DNA of 41,538 bases from an uncultured Bacteroidales bacterium (GTDB lineage: Bacteria > Bacteroidota > Bacteroidia > Bacteroidales > CAIWKO01). The stretch covers positions 1-41,538 of the forward strand of contig CAIWKO010000062.1 of NCBI GenBank assembly GCA_903913285.1. Reading direction: 5' to 3'. Below, piece by piece: positions 7,971 to 16,070 of this stretch. Each line of letters begins with the position of its first letter. The stretch's first letter is position 1. A model generated the notes under the pieces. The model saw nothing but the letters and a program-made list of their open reading frames with translations, had not been told where the DNA came from and did no database searches. A program made the position numbers and the translations under genes.

Positions 7971-8696
7971 TTACCCTTTATTCTCAATTGCCTTAAAGAA
8001 TTGGGTCCGATAGCTTTCGCTGATCGGAATGAGCTGATCTTTTATTTTGATGCGGTTCCGTTCCACAAATTCTATTCTTGGCAAGGATACGATATATGAT
8101 TTGTGAACCCGGACAAATATCTCTTCCGGAAGTATTTCTTCAATTTTTTTAAAATTCATCAAGGTCATAAACCGTTCTTTCTCGGTAACGATCTTCAGGT
8201 AATCGCTTTGTCCTTCAACGTATAATACATCGTTGAAGTTGATCTTTTGCATTTTGAAATCGGTTTTTACGAAAAAGTAATCATGTTTGATAAACTCAGG
8301 TGGAACCTGCATTTTTTCGTTCGATAAACTCTTTTCCGGTTGAAGTTTTTCGTAGGCTTTGTTCACTGCTTTCAGAAAACGCTCGAACGAGATAGGTTTT
8401 AGCAAATAATCTACCACATCAAGTTCATAGCCTATCATTGCGAACGAATCATAAGCAGTAGTGAAAATAACAAGAGGTTTTGATTTAATAACATTCAGCA
8501 ATTGTATCCCCGTGAGTTGCTCCATTTGAATGTCGAGAAACAGCAGGTCAATTTTATTAGATTTAATAAAATCCATGGATTCAACAGGGCTGGTGAAGGT
8601 GCCGAGTAAATTCAGATACGATATGTTGTTACAATATTCTGAAATGATATCTAAAGCCAATGGCTCGTCATCTATGGCTACACAGTTTATTTTCAT
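7971..8696 (-). CDS. LytTR-family response regulator
   Basis: 241 residues. The receiver domain (1-120) shows the acidic pair D9-D10, the phospho-acceptor D55 in LLFLDIQM, T79/T80 and K100 in the LLKPIS loop. Residues about 135-240 form a LytTR DNA-binding domain with DYFFVKTDFKMQKINFNDVLYVEGQSDYLKI and the FVRVHKSYIVSL segment, both diagnostic. The start codon overlaps the stop of the upstream histidine kinase gene (ATGA), so the two are translationally coupled. In Bacteroidota such pairs commonly control a neighbouring outer-membrane protein gene, and here the divergent TonB-type receptor locus is the obvious candidate. Confidence 0.95.
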   Translation of the reverse strand: MKINCVAIDDEPLALDIISEYCNNISYLNLLGTFTSPVESMDFIKSNKIDLLFLDIQMEQLTGIQLLNVIKSKPLVIFTTAYDSFAMIGYELDVVDYLLKPISFERFLKAVNKAYEKLQPEKSLSNEKMQVPPEFIKHDYFFVKTDFKMQKINFNDVLYVEGQSDYLKIVTEKERFMTLMNFKKIEEILPEEIFVRVHKSYIVSLPRIEFVERNRIKIKDQLIPISESYRTQFFKAIENKG

Positions 8697-9730
8697 TTGT
8701 TCTCAAGTTTAAGGTAAACATTGAATTCCGTTTCGGTTTTATTGATCTCCAGTATATGTTTTTTGGGATATAATAGTTCTATACGGCGCTTGATGTTTTG
8801 CAGACCTATACCTCCAACATCGTCTTTGGTGTATTGGTTGGGGCTTGTGATAAAGTTCTTGCAATAAAACTCAATAGTGCTGTCGCTGATCTTTATCTTG
8901 ATAACAATGCCTGGCATGCTGACCTGTTTGTCGCAATGTTTGAATGCATTTTCAACAAAGGGCAGTAACAACATAGGAACTATGGTTTTTTCTTCAGTTT
9001 TTCCTTCAACAGAGAAATCAACAAAGTTTTCATCGCTCACTCTGAGCAATTGAAGCTCGATAAAACTTTTCAGGGTAATTATTTCGTTGTCGAGTAAAAC
9101 CATTTCGGTATTGGCTTTATAAAGTGTGTAATGCAGTATCTCCGATAGTTTCATCACTGCTCCCGGTGCCTTGTCGTCTTTTTTATATACAAGTGAATAG
9201 ATATTATTAAGTGTGTTAAACAAAAAATGTGGGTTGATCTGATACCGTAGTAGAGCCAGTTCACTTGCCTGATTTTGGTTGATCAACTCTGATTTTTGTT
9301 TCTGATCGTTGAACCATTCAAATGTTGACCGCAGCAAAAAAGCAAAGGCTGTAAAAACAAAGCTCTGAACAATGTACTCGAACAACATATTGTAAGGATG
9401 GTTAAAGAATTTGACCATATCGGCATCGGGCTGAATGTGGATGAAATGAAAAAAGAATTTGATGAGCACAAGCCGTATTAATGCGAAAATCAATACAAAA
9501 GCCAGACTGCCGAAAACATACATATACATCTTCTTTTTCTTATAAAGCAGTGGCACCAGCAAAAAATAAGCAATATAGAAGTTTACAACGTGAAGCAGAT
9601 AAACGGAAATTATATAAATCACCGAATAAAGTGGCAGGGGATCGTCGCTGAAGAATAAGGTTGATAGCGGCATGATGGCGAACAATACCCAAAAAGCAAA
9701 ATGAAGCAAAATGTTATAGATCCTTTTCAT
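8693..9730 (-). CDS. LytS/YehU-type sensor histidine kinase
   Basis: 345 residues from the ATG at 9728-9730. A TTG 60 nt upstream is in frame, but the N-terminus MKRIYNILLHFAFWVLFAIM is typical of this family. The first 135 residues form four membrane helices, arranged in pairs, with no periplasmic domain large enough to bind a bulky ligand. The His_kinase domain follows with the phospho-acceptor H168 in RYQINPHFLFNTLNNIYSL. LLPFVENAFKH (N box) and GGIGLQNIKRRIELLYP (G box) mark the ATPase domain. It is the partner of the LytTR regulator encoded directly downstream. The signal is likely to be sensed within or next to the membrane. Confidence 0.95.
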   Translation of the reverse strand: MKRIYNILLHFAFWVLFAIMPLSTLFFSDDPLPLYSVIYIISVYLLHVVNFYIAYFLLVPLLYKKKKMYMYVFGSLAFVLIFALIRLVLIKFFFHFIHIQPDADMVKFFNHPYNMLFEYIVQSFVFTAFAFLLRSTFEWFNDQKQKSELINQNQASELALLRYQINPHFLFNTLNNIYSLVYKKDDKAPGAVMKLSEILHYTLYKANTEMVLLDNEIITLKSFIELQLLRVSDENFVDFSVEGKTEEKTIVPMLLLPFVENAFKHCDKQVSMPGIVIKIKISDSTIEFYCKNFITSPNQYTKDDVGGIGLQNIKRRIELLYPKKHILEINKTETEFNVYLKLENK

Positions 9731-9783
9731 TTTTATCAAATTTTCGATAAAAATACTAATTATTAATCCCCTTTGTATCGATT

Positions 9784-9813
9784 TTTGCAACTAATCGGTA
9801 AACACCATATTTG
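9784..9813 (+). promoter_or_regulatory. Distal plus-strand promoter of the small-protein/receptor locus
   Basis: TTTG at 9784-9787, 18-nt spacer, CATATTTG at 9806-9813 (one mismatch to TAnnTTTG). It shares the 14-nt sequence CCATATTTGCATCG (9805-9818) exactly with the proximal promoter at 9928-9941. It would give a leader of about 140 nt that contains the inverted repeat at 9846-9873. Confidence 0.45.
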
Positions 9814-9845
9814 CATCGGTGAAATACCATAAATCTTTGCCTAAT

Positions 9846-9873
9846 TGAATAGCAAGTTGTTTGTTGCTATTCA
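9846..9873. repeat. Perfect 10-bp inverted repeat in the LytTR/receptor divergent region
   Basis: Arms TGAATAGCAA (9846-9855) and TTGCTATTCA (9864-9873) around an 8-nt centre. There is no T-run on either side, so it is not a standard terminator. It lies between the two plus-strand promoter copies and may be an operator or an RNA hairpin in the long leader. Confidence 0.6.
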
Positions 9874-9903
9874 TCGACTCGTTTTCGGGGTGTATATATT
9901 TAA

Positions 9904-9936
9904 TTTGATTTGAGGGTTTCATTCCCCCCATATTTG
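9904..9936 (+). promoter_or_regulatory. Proximal promoter of the small-protein/receptor locus
   Basis: CATATTTG at 9929-9936 with TTTG at 9909-9912 (spacer 16) or 9904-9907 (spacer 21). The box is followed by GCATCG, identical to the distal copy. The ATG at 9956 is 19 nt downstream of the box. Confidence 0.5.
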
Positions 9937-9955
9937 CATCGTAATTTAATTAACT

Positions 9956-10291
9956 ATGAAAACACTTTTCGAAAAAAACAATCTTATAATCGGTATCACT
10001 CTGTTTATATCCATGTTGCTTATTGTATCGATCTTTAATCTGCAGGCCCAGTCTTTGGCAAAGGTTCGAATGATCAATATCTCAAAACTGGTTGATTCAT
10101 CATTTTACTGGAATACTTGTAATACCATTTCGATCATAATAATAAACGATTCGGCAAGGAATGAAACGAACCGGGTAATAGACTCTCCGCGTCGGAAAAC
10201 CAAAAAAGCTGTTGCCTCGATGTTATTGACCCTTAATTATGACATGTATGGTTCACCTGTTAGCGATGGAATGGAATTGCAGCAGGTTTGA
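9956..10291 (+). CDS. Small secreted or membrane-anchored protein of unknown function
   Basis: 111 residues. The N-terminus has a charged start (KTLFEKNN) and a long hydrophobic stretch, then LQAQ, which fits a signal peptide cut after Ala-31 or a membrane anchor. The mature part has no motif I recognise. It contains a short ISIIIINDS strand-like segment and an Arg/Lys cluster SPRRKTKKA. It lies 43 nt upstream of the TonB-type receptor, shares its promoter region, and is divergent from the LytTR two-component genes. A role as a signal, a ligand or an accessory of the receptor is possible but unproven. I do not recognise a family. Confidence 0.7.
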   Translation: MKTLFEKNNLIIGITLFISMLLIVSIFNLQAQSLAKVRMINISKLVDSSFYWNTCNTISIIIINDSARNETNRVIDSPRRKTKKAVASMLLTLNYDMYGSPVSDGMELQQV

Positions 10292-10333
10292 ATTTATAGT
10301 GTAACGCTTATGAACTAAAAAACTTGAAACCGT

Positions 10334-12757
10334 ATGAAGAACATTCTTAAAATCACCACTAAGCTACTTTTACTTCTTTTAATACTGCTATCAGCTTCTT
10401 CACGGGCATCTGAGAATCCAAAGAAATGCACTATAAAAGGAAGTATAACCGATGCTGCATCAAACAAACCGGTTGAGTATGCCAATGTATTGCTTTACAG
10501 ACATTCTGATAATGCATTTATGAATGGTACTATTACCGATTCGAACGGAGTGTATCATTTTGAGAAAATTGCTCCGGGAAGCTATTATCTGGTTTATAAG
10601 TTTATAGGTTATAAAAATCAAACCATTTCGAACATCGACATCACATCCAGCACTACTGAAAAGATCATTCCTGAAATTCGTCTCGAACTTAACACTTCCG
10701 AACTCGATGCTGTGAATGTAAGCACCGAGAAAACTCCTGTTGAATTTAAGATTGACAAAAAAGTGATTAATGTCGACCAGCAGATCAATGCAGCTAGCGG
10801 AACTGCCGTTGATGTGTTGCGCAATTCGCCCGGAGTTACGGTTGATGCAGACGGAAACGTTTTGTTGCGAGGCAGTTCTAATTATTCAGTGTTGATAGAT
10901 GGTAAACCCAAACCTATTGGGGGTGCCGATCTGCTGAAGCAAATACCAGCCAGTTCGATTAAAAATATTGAGATCATCACCAATCCATCGGCAAAATACG
11001 ACGCTGAAGGAACTTCGGGCATCATCAATATCATTATGAAAAAACAAGCATCGGACGGATTTAACGGACTCATCAATGCCAGTATCGGGACATGGAACCG
11101 ATATACGGGCGATGCTCAGTTCAATATAAAATCCAAGAAGTTCAATTTCTTTTTAGGAGGAGTGGCACGTTATCAGCCTTTTGTTTCGGCCGAAGATCAC
11201 AAACAGTACAATACCGTTAACGATACTTCCTATAGTCTTCACGGGTACGGACCTTCGACCCAAACGGTTCAGAACTACAGCGCTAAAGGAGGTATTGACT
11301 ATGACCCCAATGCGAAAAACTCATTGTCTGTGTATGCTGAATACGGGCGCTTTGGCTGGAAAAAAGCAGAAGATAACAAATACTATGCTTCTTTGCCAGG
11401 TATAGAACTCTATACTCTAGATTTTCAGCGTGTAAATATCATTCGAGATTATTTGGTAAGCACGTTTGATTATACCCATAGGTTTAAGGCCGATGCTCAC
11501 AAGATCACTTTTTCACTTCAATATACCAATCGGGATGGCAGTACCCTTTCTTCGTCAAGCGAGTATTACAGCAATAGCAATTGGGACGATCTCGGTAAAA
11601 ACAGGCTGGAGCGAAACAACGCCCAAAGCAAAGCCAGCCTCTATCAGGCCAATATTGACTATGTGAACAGCTTCACCGACAAAAGGATATTGGAAGCAGG
11701 AGTTCAGGCAAAGGTTCGTCCTATTGCAACAAGCACGCTTTACGAAATTTTTGATATTGCCTCGGAAACTTGGCTGAATGATTCTACATATACAAACAAG
11801 TATAACTTTCATAACAATAACTATGCAGCCTATGCTACCTATAGCGATAGTTTTTGGGGTTTCGATATGAAAGCTGGCCTCAGGCTCGAATATACTGATC
11901 GTATGCTTGATCAGATCACCAAGAATAAGGATTTTAGTTTTAAACAACTCGATTATTTTCCAAGTTTCTATCTATCGCGCAGTTTTAAGAATAATCACCA
12001 ACTGCAGTTCAGCTATAGCCGCCGCATCAACCATCCGCAGGAATGGGCCATTAATCCGTATCCTATTTTTAATAACAATTATGCTTATGGTATTGGTAAT
12101 CCTTATCTGAAACCAGAATATGCCAATGCATACGAATTGAACTATCTGAAAATATTCAAAATAGGTTCACTTTCTGTTTGCACCTTCTATCGCGATACAA
12201 AAAATGTTATTGATCAGGTGTGGACCACCGACGAAGCCGGCAAAACCATTATCATAGCCGAGAACCTCAATCGAGAGCGTTCGATAGGAGTTGAGGTTGA
12301 TGCAAATTTCGCACTGGCTAAATGGTTTTCTTTTAATGCAGGAGGTAGTTTCTATAACTACGATCTCACAGGTAAGGTAAGCGAGAAAAGTTTTGAGACT
12401 ACCAGCAACAACTACGATCTGCGACTCACAACGAACTTTAAACTACATAAATTTACGCGAATTCAATTGAACTATAACTATACAGGTCCTTCGGCTACCA
12501 CGCAGGGCAAGAGTTTATCGAGCTACGGACTTAACTTTACATTTAAACAGGAGTTTTTTAAACAGCGTTTTGCTGTTACTCTTAATGTGCAGGATATTTT
12601 AAACTCAATGCACTATTATATTGTAACAAACACAGCATCCTATACGTCTATTCTAACGGGCGATTTCCAATCACCTATTGTGATTATCAATCTGACTTAT
12701 AAGTTCAACAACTTTGTTAGAAAGAACCGGCCACAGGAAATTATGGATGTGAATTAA
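10334..12757 (+). CDS. TonB-dependent receptor-like outer-membrane protein (OMP_b-brl_3 type)
   Basis: 807 residues. A signal peptide ends near SSRASEN. Residues about 33-115 form a carboxypeptidase-D regulatory-like beta-sandwich (TIKGSITDAASNKPVEYANV ... YKFIGYKNQ). A plug-like domain follows (VDVLRNSPGVTVDADGNVLLRG, VLIDGKPKPIGGADLLKQIP, IEIITNPSAKYDAEGTSGI). From about 240 to the end is a large beta-barrel of the outer membrane beta-barrel family 3. This family is widespread in Bacteroidota and is often under LytTR or extracytoplasmic control. It differs from SusC receptors in lacking a SusD partner. The substrate is unknown. The likely regulator is the divergent LytTR system. Confidence 0.9.
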   Translation: MKNILKITTKLLLLLLILLSASSRASENPKKCTIKGSITDAASNKPVEYANVLLYRHSDNAFMNGTITDSNGVYHFEKIAPGSYYLVYKFIGYKNQTISNIDITSSTTEKIIPEIRLELNTSELDAVNVSTEKTPVEFKIDKKVINVDQQINAASGTAVDVLRNSPGVTVDADGNVLLRGSSNYSVLIDGKPKPIGGADLLKQIPASSIKNIEIITNPSAKYDAEGTSGIINIIMKKQASDGFNGLINASIGTWNRYTGDAQFNIKSKKFNFFLGGVARYQPFVSAEDHKQYNTVNDTSYSLHGYGPSTQTVQNYSAKGGIDYDPNAKNSLSVYAEYGRFGWKKAEDNKYYASLPGIELYTLDFQRVNIIRDYLVSTFDYTHRFKADAHKITFSLQYTNRDGSTLSSSSEYYSNSNWDDLGKNRLERNNAQSKASLYQANIDYVNSFTDKRILEAGVQAKVRPIATSTLYEIFDIASETWLNDSTYTNKYNFHNNNYAAYATYSDSFWGFDMKAGLRLEYTDRMLDQITKNKDFSFKQLDYFPSFYLSRSFKNNHQLQFSYSRRINHPQEWAINPYPIFNNNYAYGIGNPYLKPEYANAYELNYLKIFKIGSLSVCTFYRDTKNVIDQVWTTDEAGKTIIIAENLNRERSIGVEVDANFALAKWFSFNAGGSFYNYDLTGKVSEKSFETTSNNYDLRLTTNFKLHKFTRIQLNYNYTGPSATTQGKSLSSYGLNFTFKQEFFKQRFAVTLNVQDILNSMHYYIVTNTASYTSILTGDFQSPIVIINLTYKFNNFVRKNRPQEIMDVN

Positions 12758-12883
12758 TAATTAATAAAAATGAGGTCAACACTCGATATACAAAATATTT
12801 AAGAAGCAATGATTAAAATTCATTGATGATCGCAAAGGCCGCTGTGAAGCTCCCGATGCAGATCAAATTTGGTTGGTGTTTTT

Positions 12884-12914
12884 AAGGCAGGGTTAAGTGT
12901 TTCCCTGCCTTTTT
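12884..12914 (+). terminator. Intrinsic terminator after the receptor gene
   Basis: Stem AAGGCAGGG (12884-12892) with CCCTGCCTT (12903-12911), 10-nt loop, ending in a run of T to 12914. It lies 127 nt after the stop of the receptor gene. Confidence 0.8.
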
Positions 12915-13004
12915 ATATACTATAAAACACACTGAATTAAGAATTTACGATATTTTACACTCTTACATTAACATATTTTATGATTAGGTCCCAATATTTA
13001 TTCC

Positions 13005-13012
13005 TATCTTTG
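13005..13012 (+). promoter_or_regulatory. -7 box for the B12-radical SAM gene
   Basis: TATCTTTG, a perfect match, followed by GCATAC. No TTG at the expected -33 distance. It predicts a 5' leader of about 95 nt, which contains the hairpin at 13052-13109. Confidence 0.55.
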
Positions 13013-13051
13013 CATACATTATTGTTAGTGTGACCTCTATTTTCGTTCTGT

Positions 13052-13109
13052 GATCGAAATTTATTTGTTATTCTGATGCGTCTTGGCGGAACCAAGAATA
13101 AATTTGATC
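13052..13109 (+). promoter_or_regulatory. Folded 5' leader directly before the B12-radical SAM start codon
   Basis: The arms GATC-g-AAATTTATT (13052-13065) and AATAAATTTGATC (13097-13109) pair over 13 bp with one bulged G. They enclose a second hairpin CTTGG-cggaa-CCAAG (13082-13096). The outer stem ends 4 nt before the ATG, so it would hide the ribosome-binding region when folded. It does not look like a cobalamin riboswitch, which is much longer. Regulatory function is inferred. Confidence 0.5.
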
Positions 13110-13113
13110 GTGA

Positions 13114-14520
13114 ATGAAAATATTGCTTGTTGCCCCTTGTCCACCGCGTGAACAACGTCCAAAATCAATGGACATACCCCAGTTAACTTTATCACTTATT
13201 GCAGGCATGACTCCCCCTGAACATGAGGTTGAGATCTGCGAAGAAGTATATGAAGATGTTATTAATTTCGATGGCGATTATGACGTTATCGGTATTTCCA
13301 TAATGACTCAAACCTGTTTGAGAGGATACGAAATTGCCAACGAATTCAAAAAACGTGATAAAATAGTGGTGTTTGGCGGTATACATGCCACTAGTCTTCC
13401 CAACGAAGCAATATTATACGGCGATGCAGTGGTTATCGGCGAAGCCGAAGGCGGTTTGTGGGAAAGCGTTCTTAACGACATCAAGCATAATAAACTTCGC
13501 GAATTCTATAAACTCGATGCATTGCCCGATCTGCAGATGCAGAACAGTCCGCGCAAAGAATTGATACGTTGTCGTTCAGGCAAATTTTCCATAGCACCTA
13601 TCGAAACCACACGCGGATGTCCTTATAACTGCGATTTCTGTACGGTGTCACGTTTCTTCGGAACAAAACAACGCCACAAACGGATCAGCGATATAGTGGA
13701 AGAAGCTGAATCGTGTCCGCAGAAATACCTGTTCTTTTTGGACGACAACATCACGGGCGACAAAAAATTTGCACGAGAACTCTTTAAAGAACTCATTCCC
13801 CTCAAAAAGATATGGGTAGGGCAGGCTTCCGTCAATCTTTCAAACGATCCGGAAACCATGAAACTAGCCAAGAAGTCGGGTTGCGGCGCTTTGCTGGTGG
13901 GCTTCGAATCTATGACTGAAGGCGGATTGAATCATTATCGGAAATCGTTGAAAACCATTGATGAGAATGTGATTGCAGTAAGACGTTTGCGCGATAATGG
14001 CATCCTCACCATGGCATCACTTATTTTTGGTTTGGACACCGATACCGACGAAACCTTTCAGTATGGGCTCGAGTTCCTCGAACGTTCAAAAGCTGCTTTT
14101 TTCCAATCGTGTGTGGCAACACCGTATCCCGGAACACCTTTATTCGAAAAACTCAAGTCGGAAGGACGCATACTTACCGACGACTGGAGCAAATTCGACA
14201 CGACCAAAGTAAACATACAGCCCCTCAATTTCAGCCCCGAACGTTTGCTCGACGGTTGCAACGACATTCAGGCTGCGATATACAGCAACAACTCTATCTT
14301 CAAACGCGCCATCCCCAATATGAAAATAGGTTTCAGCGCTGCATTGCTCTACCTCACCCTCAACAAAGGTTATCAAACCCGCCTCAAAGCCAAAAAGATA
14401 CTGGGTGTTAATCGAAACGAATTTGGTATTCCTGTTGATTTTGATGTTACCAAATATGTGAAGCCCGTCAAGAAAAAAGTTCCTAAGATAATTCTGGAAC
14501 GGGAAATGGCGTGTGCTTAA
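13114..14520 (+). CDS. B12-binding-domain radical SAM enzyme
   Basis: 468 residues. Residues 1-140 form a Rossmann-like B12-binding domain (KILLVAPCPPR, DVIGISIMTQT, VVFGGIHATSLPNEA, GDAVVIGEAEG). The canonical DxHxxG cobalt ligand motif is absent, as in many class B radical SAM proteins. The radical SAM domain follows with C169-x3-C173-x2-C176 in TTRGCPYNCDFC, the LFFLDDNITGD segment, and VGFESMTEGGLNHYRKS. Family members carry out methylations, ring contractions or methylthiolations, so the substrate cannot be read from sequence. The last 90 residues hold a helical, basic C-terminus. It is alone between two terminator or gap regions, preceded by a folded leader. Confidence 0.9.
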   Translation: MKILLVAPCPPREQRPKSMDIPQLTLSLIAGMTPPEHEVEICEEVYEDVINFDGDYDVIGISIMTQTCLRGYEIANEFKKRDKIVVFGGIHATSLPNEAILYGDAVVIGEAEGGLWESVLNDIKHNKLREFYKLDALPDLQMQNSPRKELIRCRSGKFSIAPIETTRGCPYNCDFCTVSRFFGTKQRHKRISDIVEEAESCPQKYLFFLDDNITGDKKFARELFKELIPLKKIWVGQASVNLSNDPETMKLAKKSGCGALLVGFESMTEGGLNHYRKSLKTIDENVIAVRRLRDNGILTMASLIFGLDTDTDETFQYGLEFLERSKAAFFQSCVATPYPGTPLFEKLKSEGRILTDDWSKFDTTKVNIQPLNFSPERLLDGCNDIQAAIYSNNSIFKRAIPNMKIGFSAALLYLTLNKGYQTRLKAKKILGVNRNEFGIPVDFDVTKYVKPVKKKVPKIILEREMACA

Positions 14521-14565
14521 GGATTACACTAAAGTTAGCGATTCAATTATTAATTCTCTGCAGTC

Positions 14566-15408
14566 TTAAAATTTTATCTCGGCAATAACAGGGTAATGGT
14601 CTGATATGCACAAATTGTCGTTTCCTTTATCGTCGATATGGGTGCAGGAAATAACGCTCAGTTTCGAAACAAAAACAAAATCAATACACTCTTTCATCGA
14701 GTCGGTAGGATTGAAATCGTTGAATGTTCCCACGGGACCGTAAAGTGGCTTTTCAGAAACTGTCGACGATTCAGTCAATCGGGTCTTAATGGTTTTTATG
14801 GGTTCGTCTGCGGCTTCTGAATTGAAATCGCCCATTAATATCAGTGGATAGTTTTCGGTGTTCACTTCGCTAATCTTTTTCAGGATAAGTTGAGCCGACA
14901 TCTTACGCGCAACGACGCCTATGTGATCGAAATGGGTGTTGAACACCCAAACAAATATTCCACTTTGTGTGTTTTGGAATAAGCCATAGGTACAAATTCG
15001 TTCCAACGCTGCATCCCAGCCAACGCTAACCTTTTCGGGATGTTCCGACAGCCAGAAAGTGGATTGCATTATCACCTGATATTGTGTCGTGTCGTAGAAT
15101 ATAGCAGAGTATTCTCCTTTTTGTTTCCCGTCTTCGCGGCCAATGCCGATATATTTATAAGCGCTCAGGTTGTCTTTCAGATATTGAACCTGATTGCTCA
15201 GGCCTTCCTGTATGCCGAATATTTGAGGACCATAGTGTTTTATGAGTTGTATTATTGGCTCCCTTCTGAACTGCCAGCCGTTTTTGCCATCCTGAGGGTT
15301 ATCATAGCGGATGTTGAAGGTCATGGTGGTGAGGGTTTGACACTCTGTTTTCTGAATAACAAAAATTGCAGTTATAATAAGGATAAGCGAGACCAATGGT
15401 TTTTTCAT
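14566..15408 (-). CDS. Secreted endonuclease/exonuclease/phosphatase-family hydrolase
   Basis: 280 residues with a signal peptide (MKKPLVSLILIITAIFVIQ). The EEP fold shows N32 in MTFNIRYDN, the metal-binding E68 in GIQEG, NTHFDHIG, GDFNSEA and the terminal SDHYPV with the catalytic Asp-His pair. All key residues are present, so it should be an active metal-dependent phosphodiesterase or phosphatase. The DNPQDGKNGW start resembles secreted Bacteroidota proteins of this class, some annotated as sphingomyelinase-like or inositol-phosphatase-like. It is the last gene of a four-gene minus-strand cluster, 21 nt after the methyltransferase. Confidence 0.9.
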   Translation of the reverse strand: MKKPLVSLILIITAIFVIQKTECQTLTTMTFNIRYDNPQDGKNGWQFRREPIIQLIKHYGPQIFGIQEGLSNQVQYLKDNLSAYKYIGIGREDGKQKGEYSAIFYDTTQYQVIMQSTFWLSEHPEKVSVGWDAALERICTYGLFQNTQSGIFVWVFNTHFDHIGVVARKMSAQLILKKISEVNTENYPLILMGDFNSEAADEPIKTIKTRLTESSTVSEKPLYGPVGTFNDFNPTDSMKECIDFVFVSKLSVISCTHIDDKGNDNLCISDHYPVIAEIKF

Positions 15409-15429
15409 GATATAGCCTGTTTTATTTGT

Positions 15430-16062
15430 TTAGGGTAATTTTTTTGCAATTAAAACTCCAACCAGGGGGTGCAGCTTATGCGCTTCAACAACGAAAGATG
15501 TATTGGCAAAGCAGCCACACATTTCTTCGACTGTCGACGGCACATCGATCCCCGGCACATAGCCTGTTGTTTCAAATTCGTCCTGAATGTTTTCAGGGTC
15601 CTCAAAAAACATCAGATCGCCGATAACAATGGATTGCAAACTTGGTCCGCCTGTAGCTATCATTTGCCCTACAGCCTGCTGCTTTTCCTTCAGGCTTAAA
15701 TGATGAAGTGCATAGTTTGAAATGATCTTGGTGATGTGTTTTTCTTTTAGGTTGCAGTTCTTATCAGGTTTATCGAACGTTCCGATATGAAATTCAACGT
15801 TTGCAACATTTTGATTACGGGCATTTTTTCGGGCTTCTTCCAGCATCCCGTCGCTGATATCAATTCCGATTCCCTGTTTTATGGAAGCACACAAATCAAT
15901 AATTTGCTTGCCCGGACCGCAACCTATGTCTAAAATAATATCGTTACTGCATGGTTCGGCTAATTTGCTTACCAGACATGCCGACCTGTATCGCCAGACA
16001 AATCTGTCGGTTACATACTCTTTGCTGGCACTATCAAATCGTTTTTTTACAGCTTCGTCCAT
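15430..16062 (-). CDS. Class I SAM-dependent methyltransferase
   Basis: 210 residues. Motif I is IILDIGCGPGKQI (about 43-55), with the acidic end of strand 2 in GIGIDISDGML. Motif post-I (VEFHIGTFD) and the ISNYALHHLSLKEK segment are typical of the methyltransferase 11/25 type. The N-terminus FDSASKEYVTDRFVWRYRSAC has the shape of small-molecule O/C-methyltransferases. The substrate is unknown. It is 8 nt downstream of an unknown secreted protein gene, in one apparent operon. Confidence 0.87.
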   Translation of the reverse strand: MDEAVKKRFDSASKEYVTDRFVWRYRSACLVSKLAEPCSNDIILDIGCGPGKQIIDLCASIKQGIGIDISDGMLEEARKNARNQNVANVEFHIGTFDKPDKNCNLKEKHITKIISNYALHHLSLKEKQQAVGQMIATGGPSLQSIVIGDLMFFEDPENIQDEFETTGYVPGIDVPSTVEEMCGCFANTSFVVEAHKLHPLVGVLIAKKLP

Positions 16063-16070
16063 TTTTTATC

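Noticed and set aside
9846-9873. Intrinsic terminator in the LytTR divergent region
   Set aside because: The stem is good but no T-run follows on either strand.
13052-13109. Cobalamin riboswitch before the B12-binding radical SAM gene
   Set aside because: Too short and without the conserved B12-box-like core; only a generic hairpin can be claimed.
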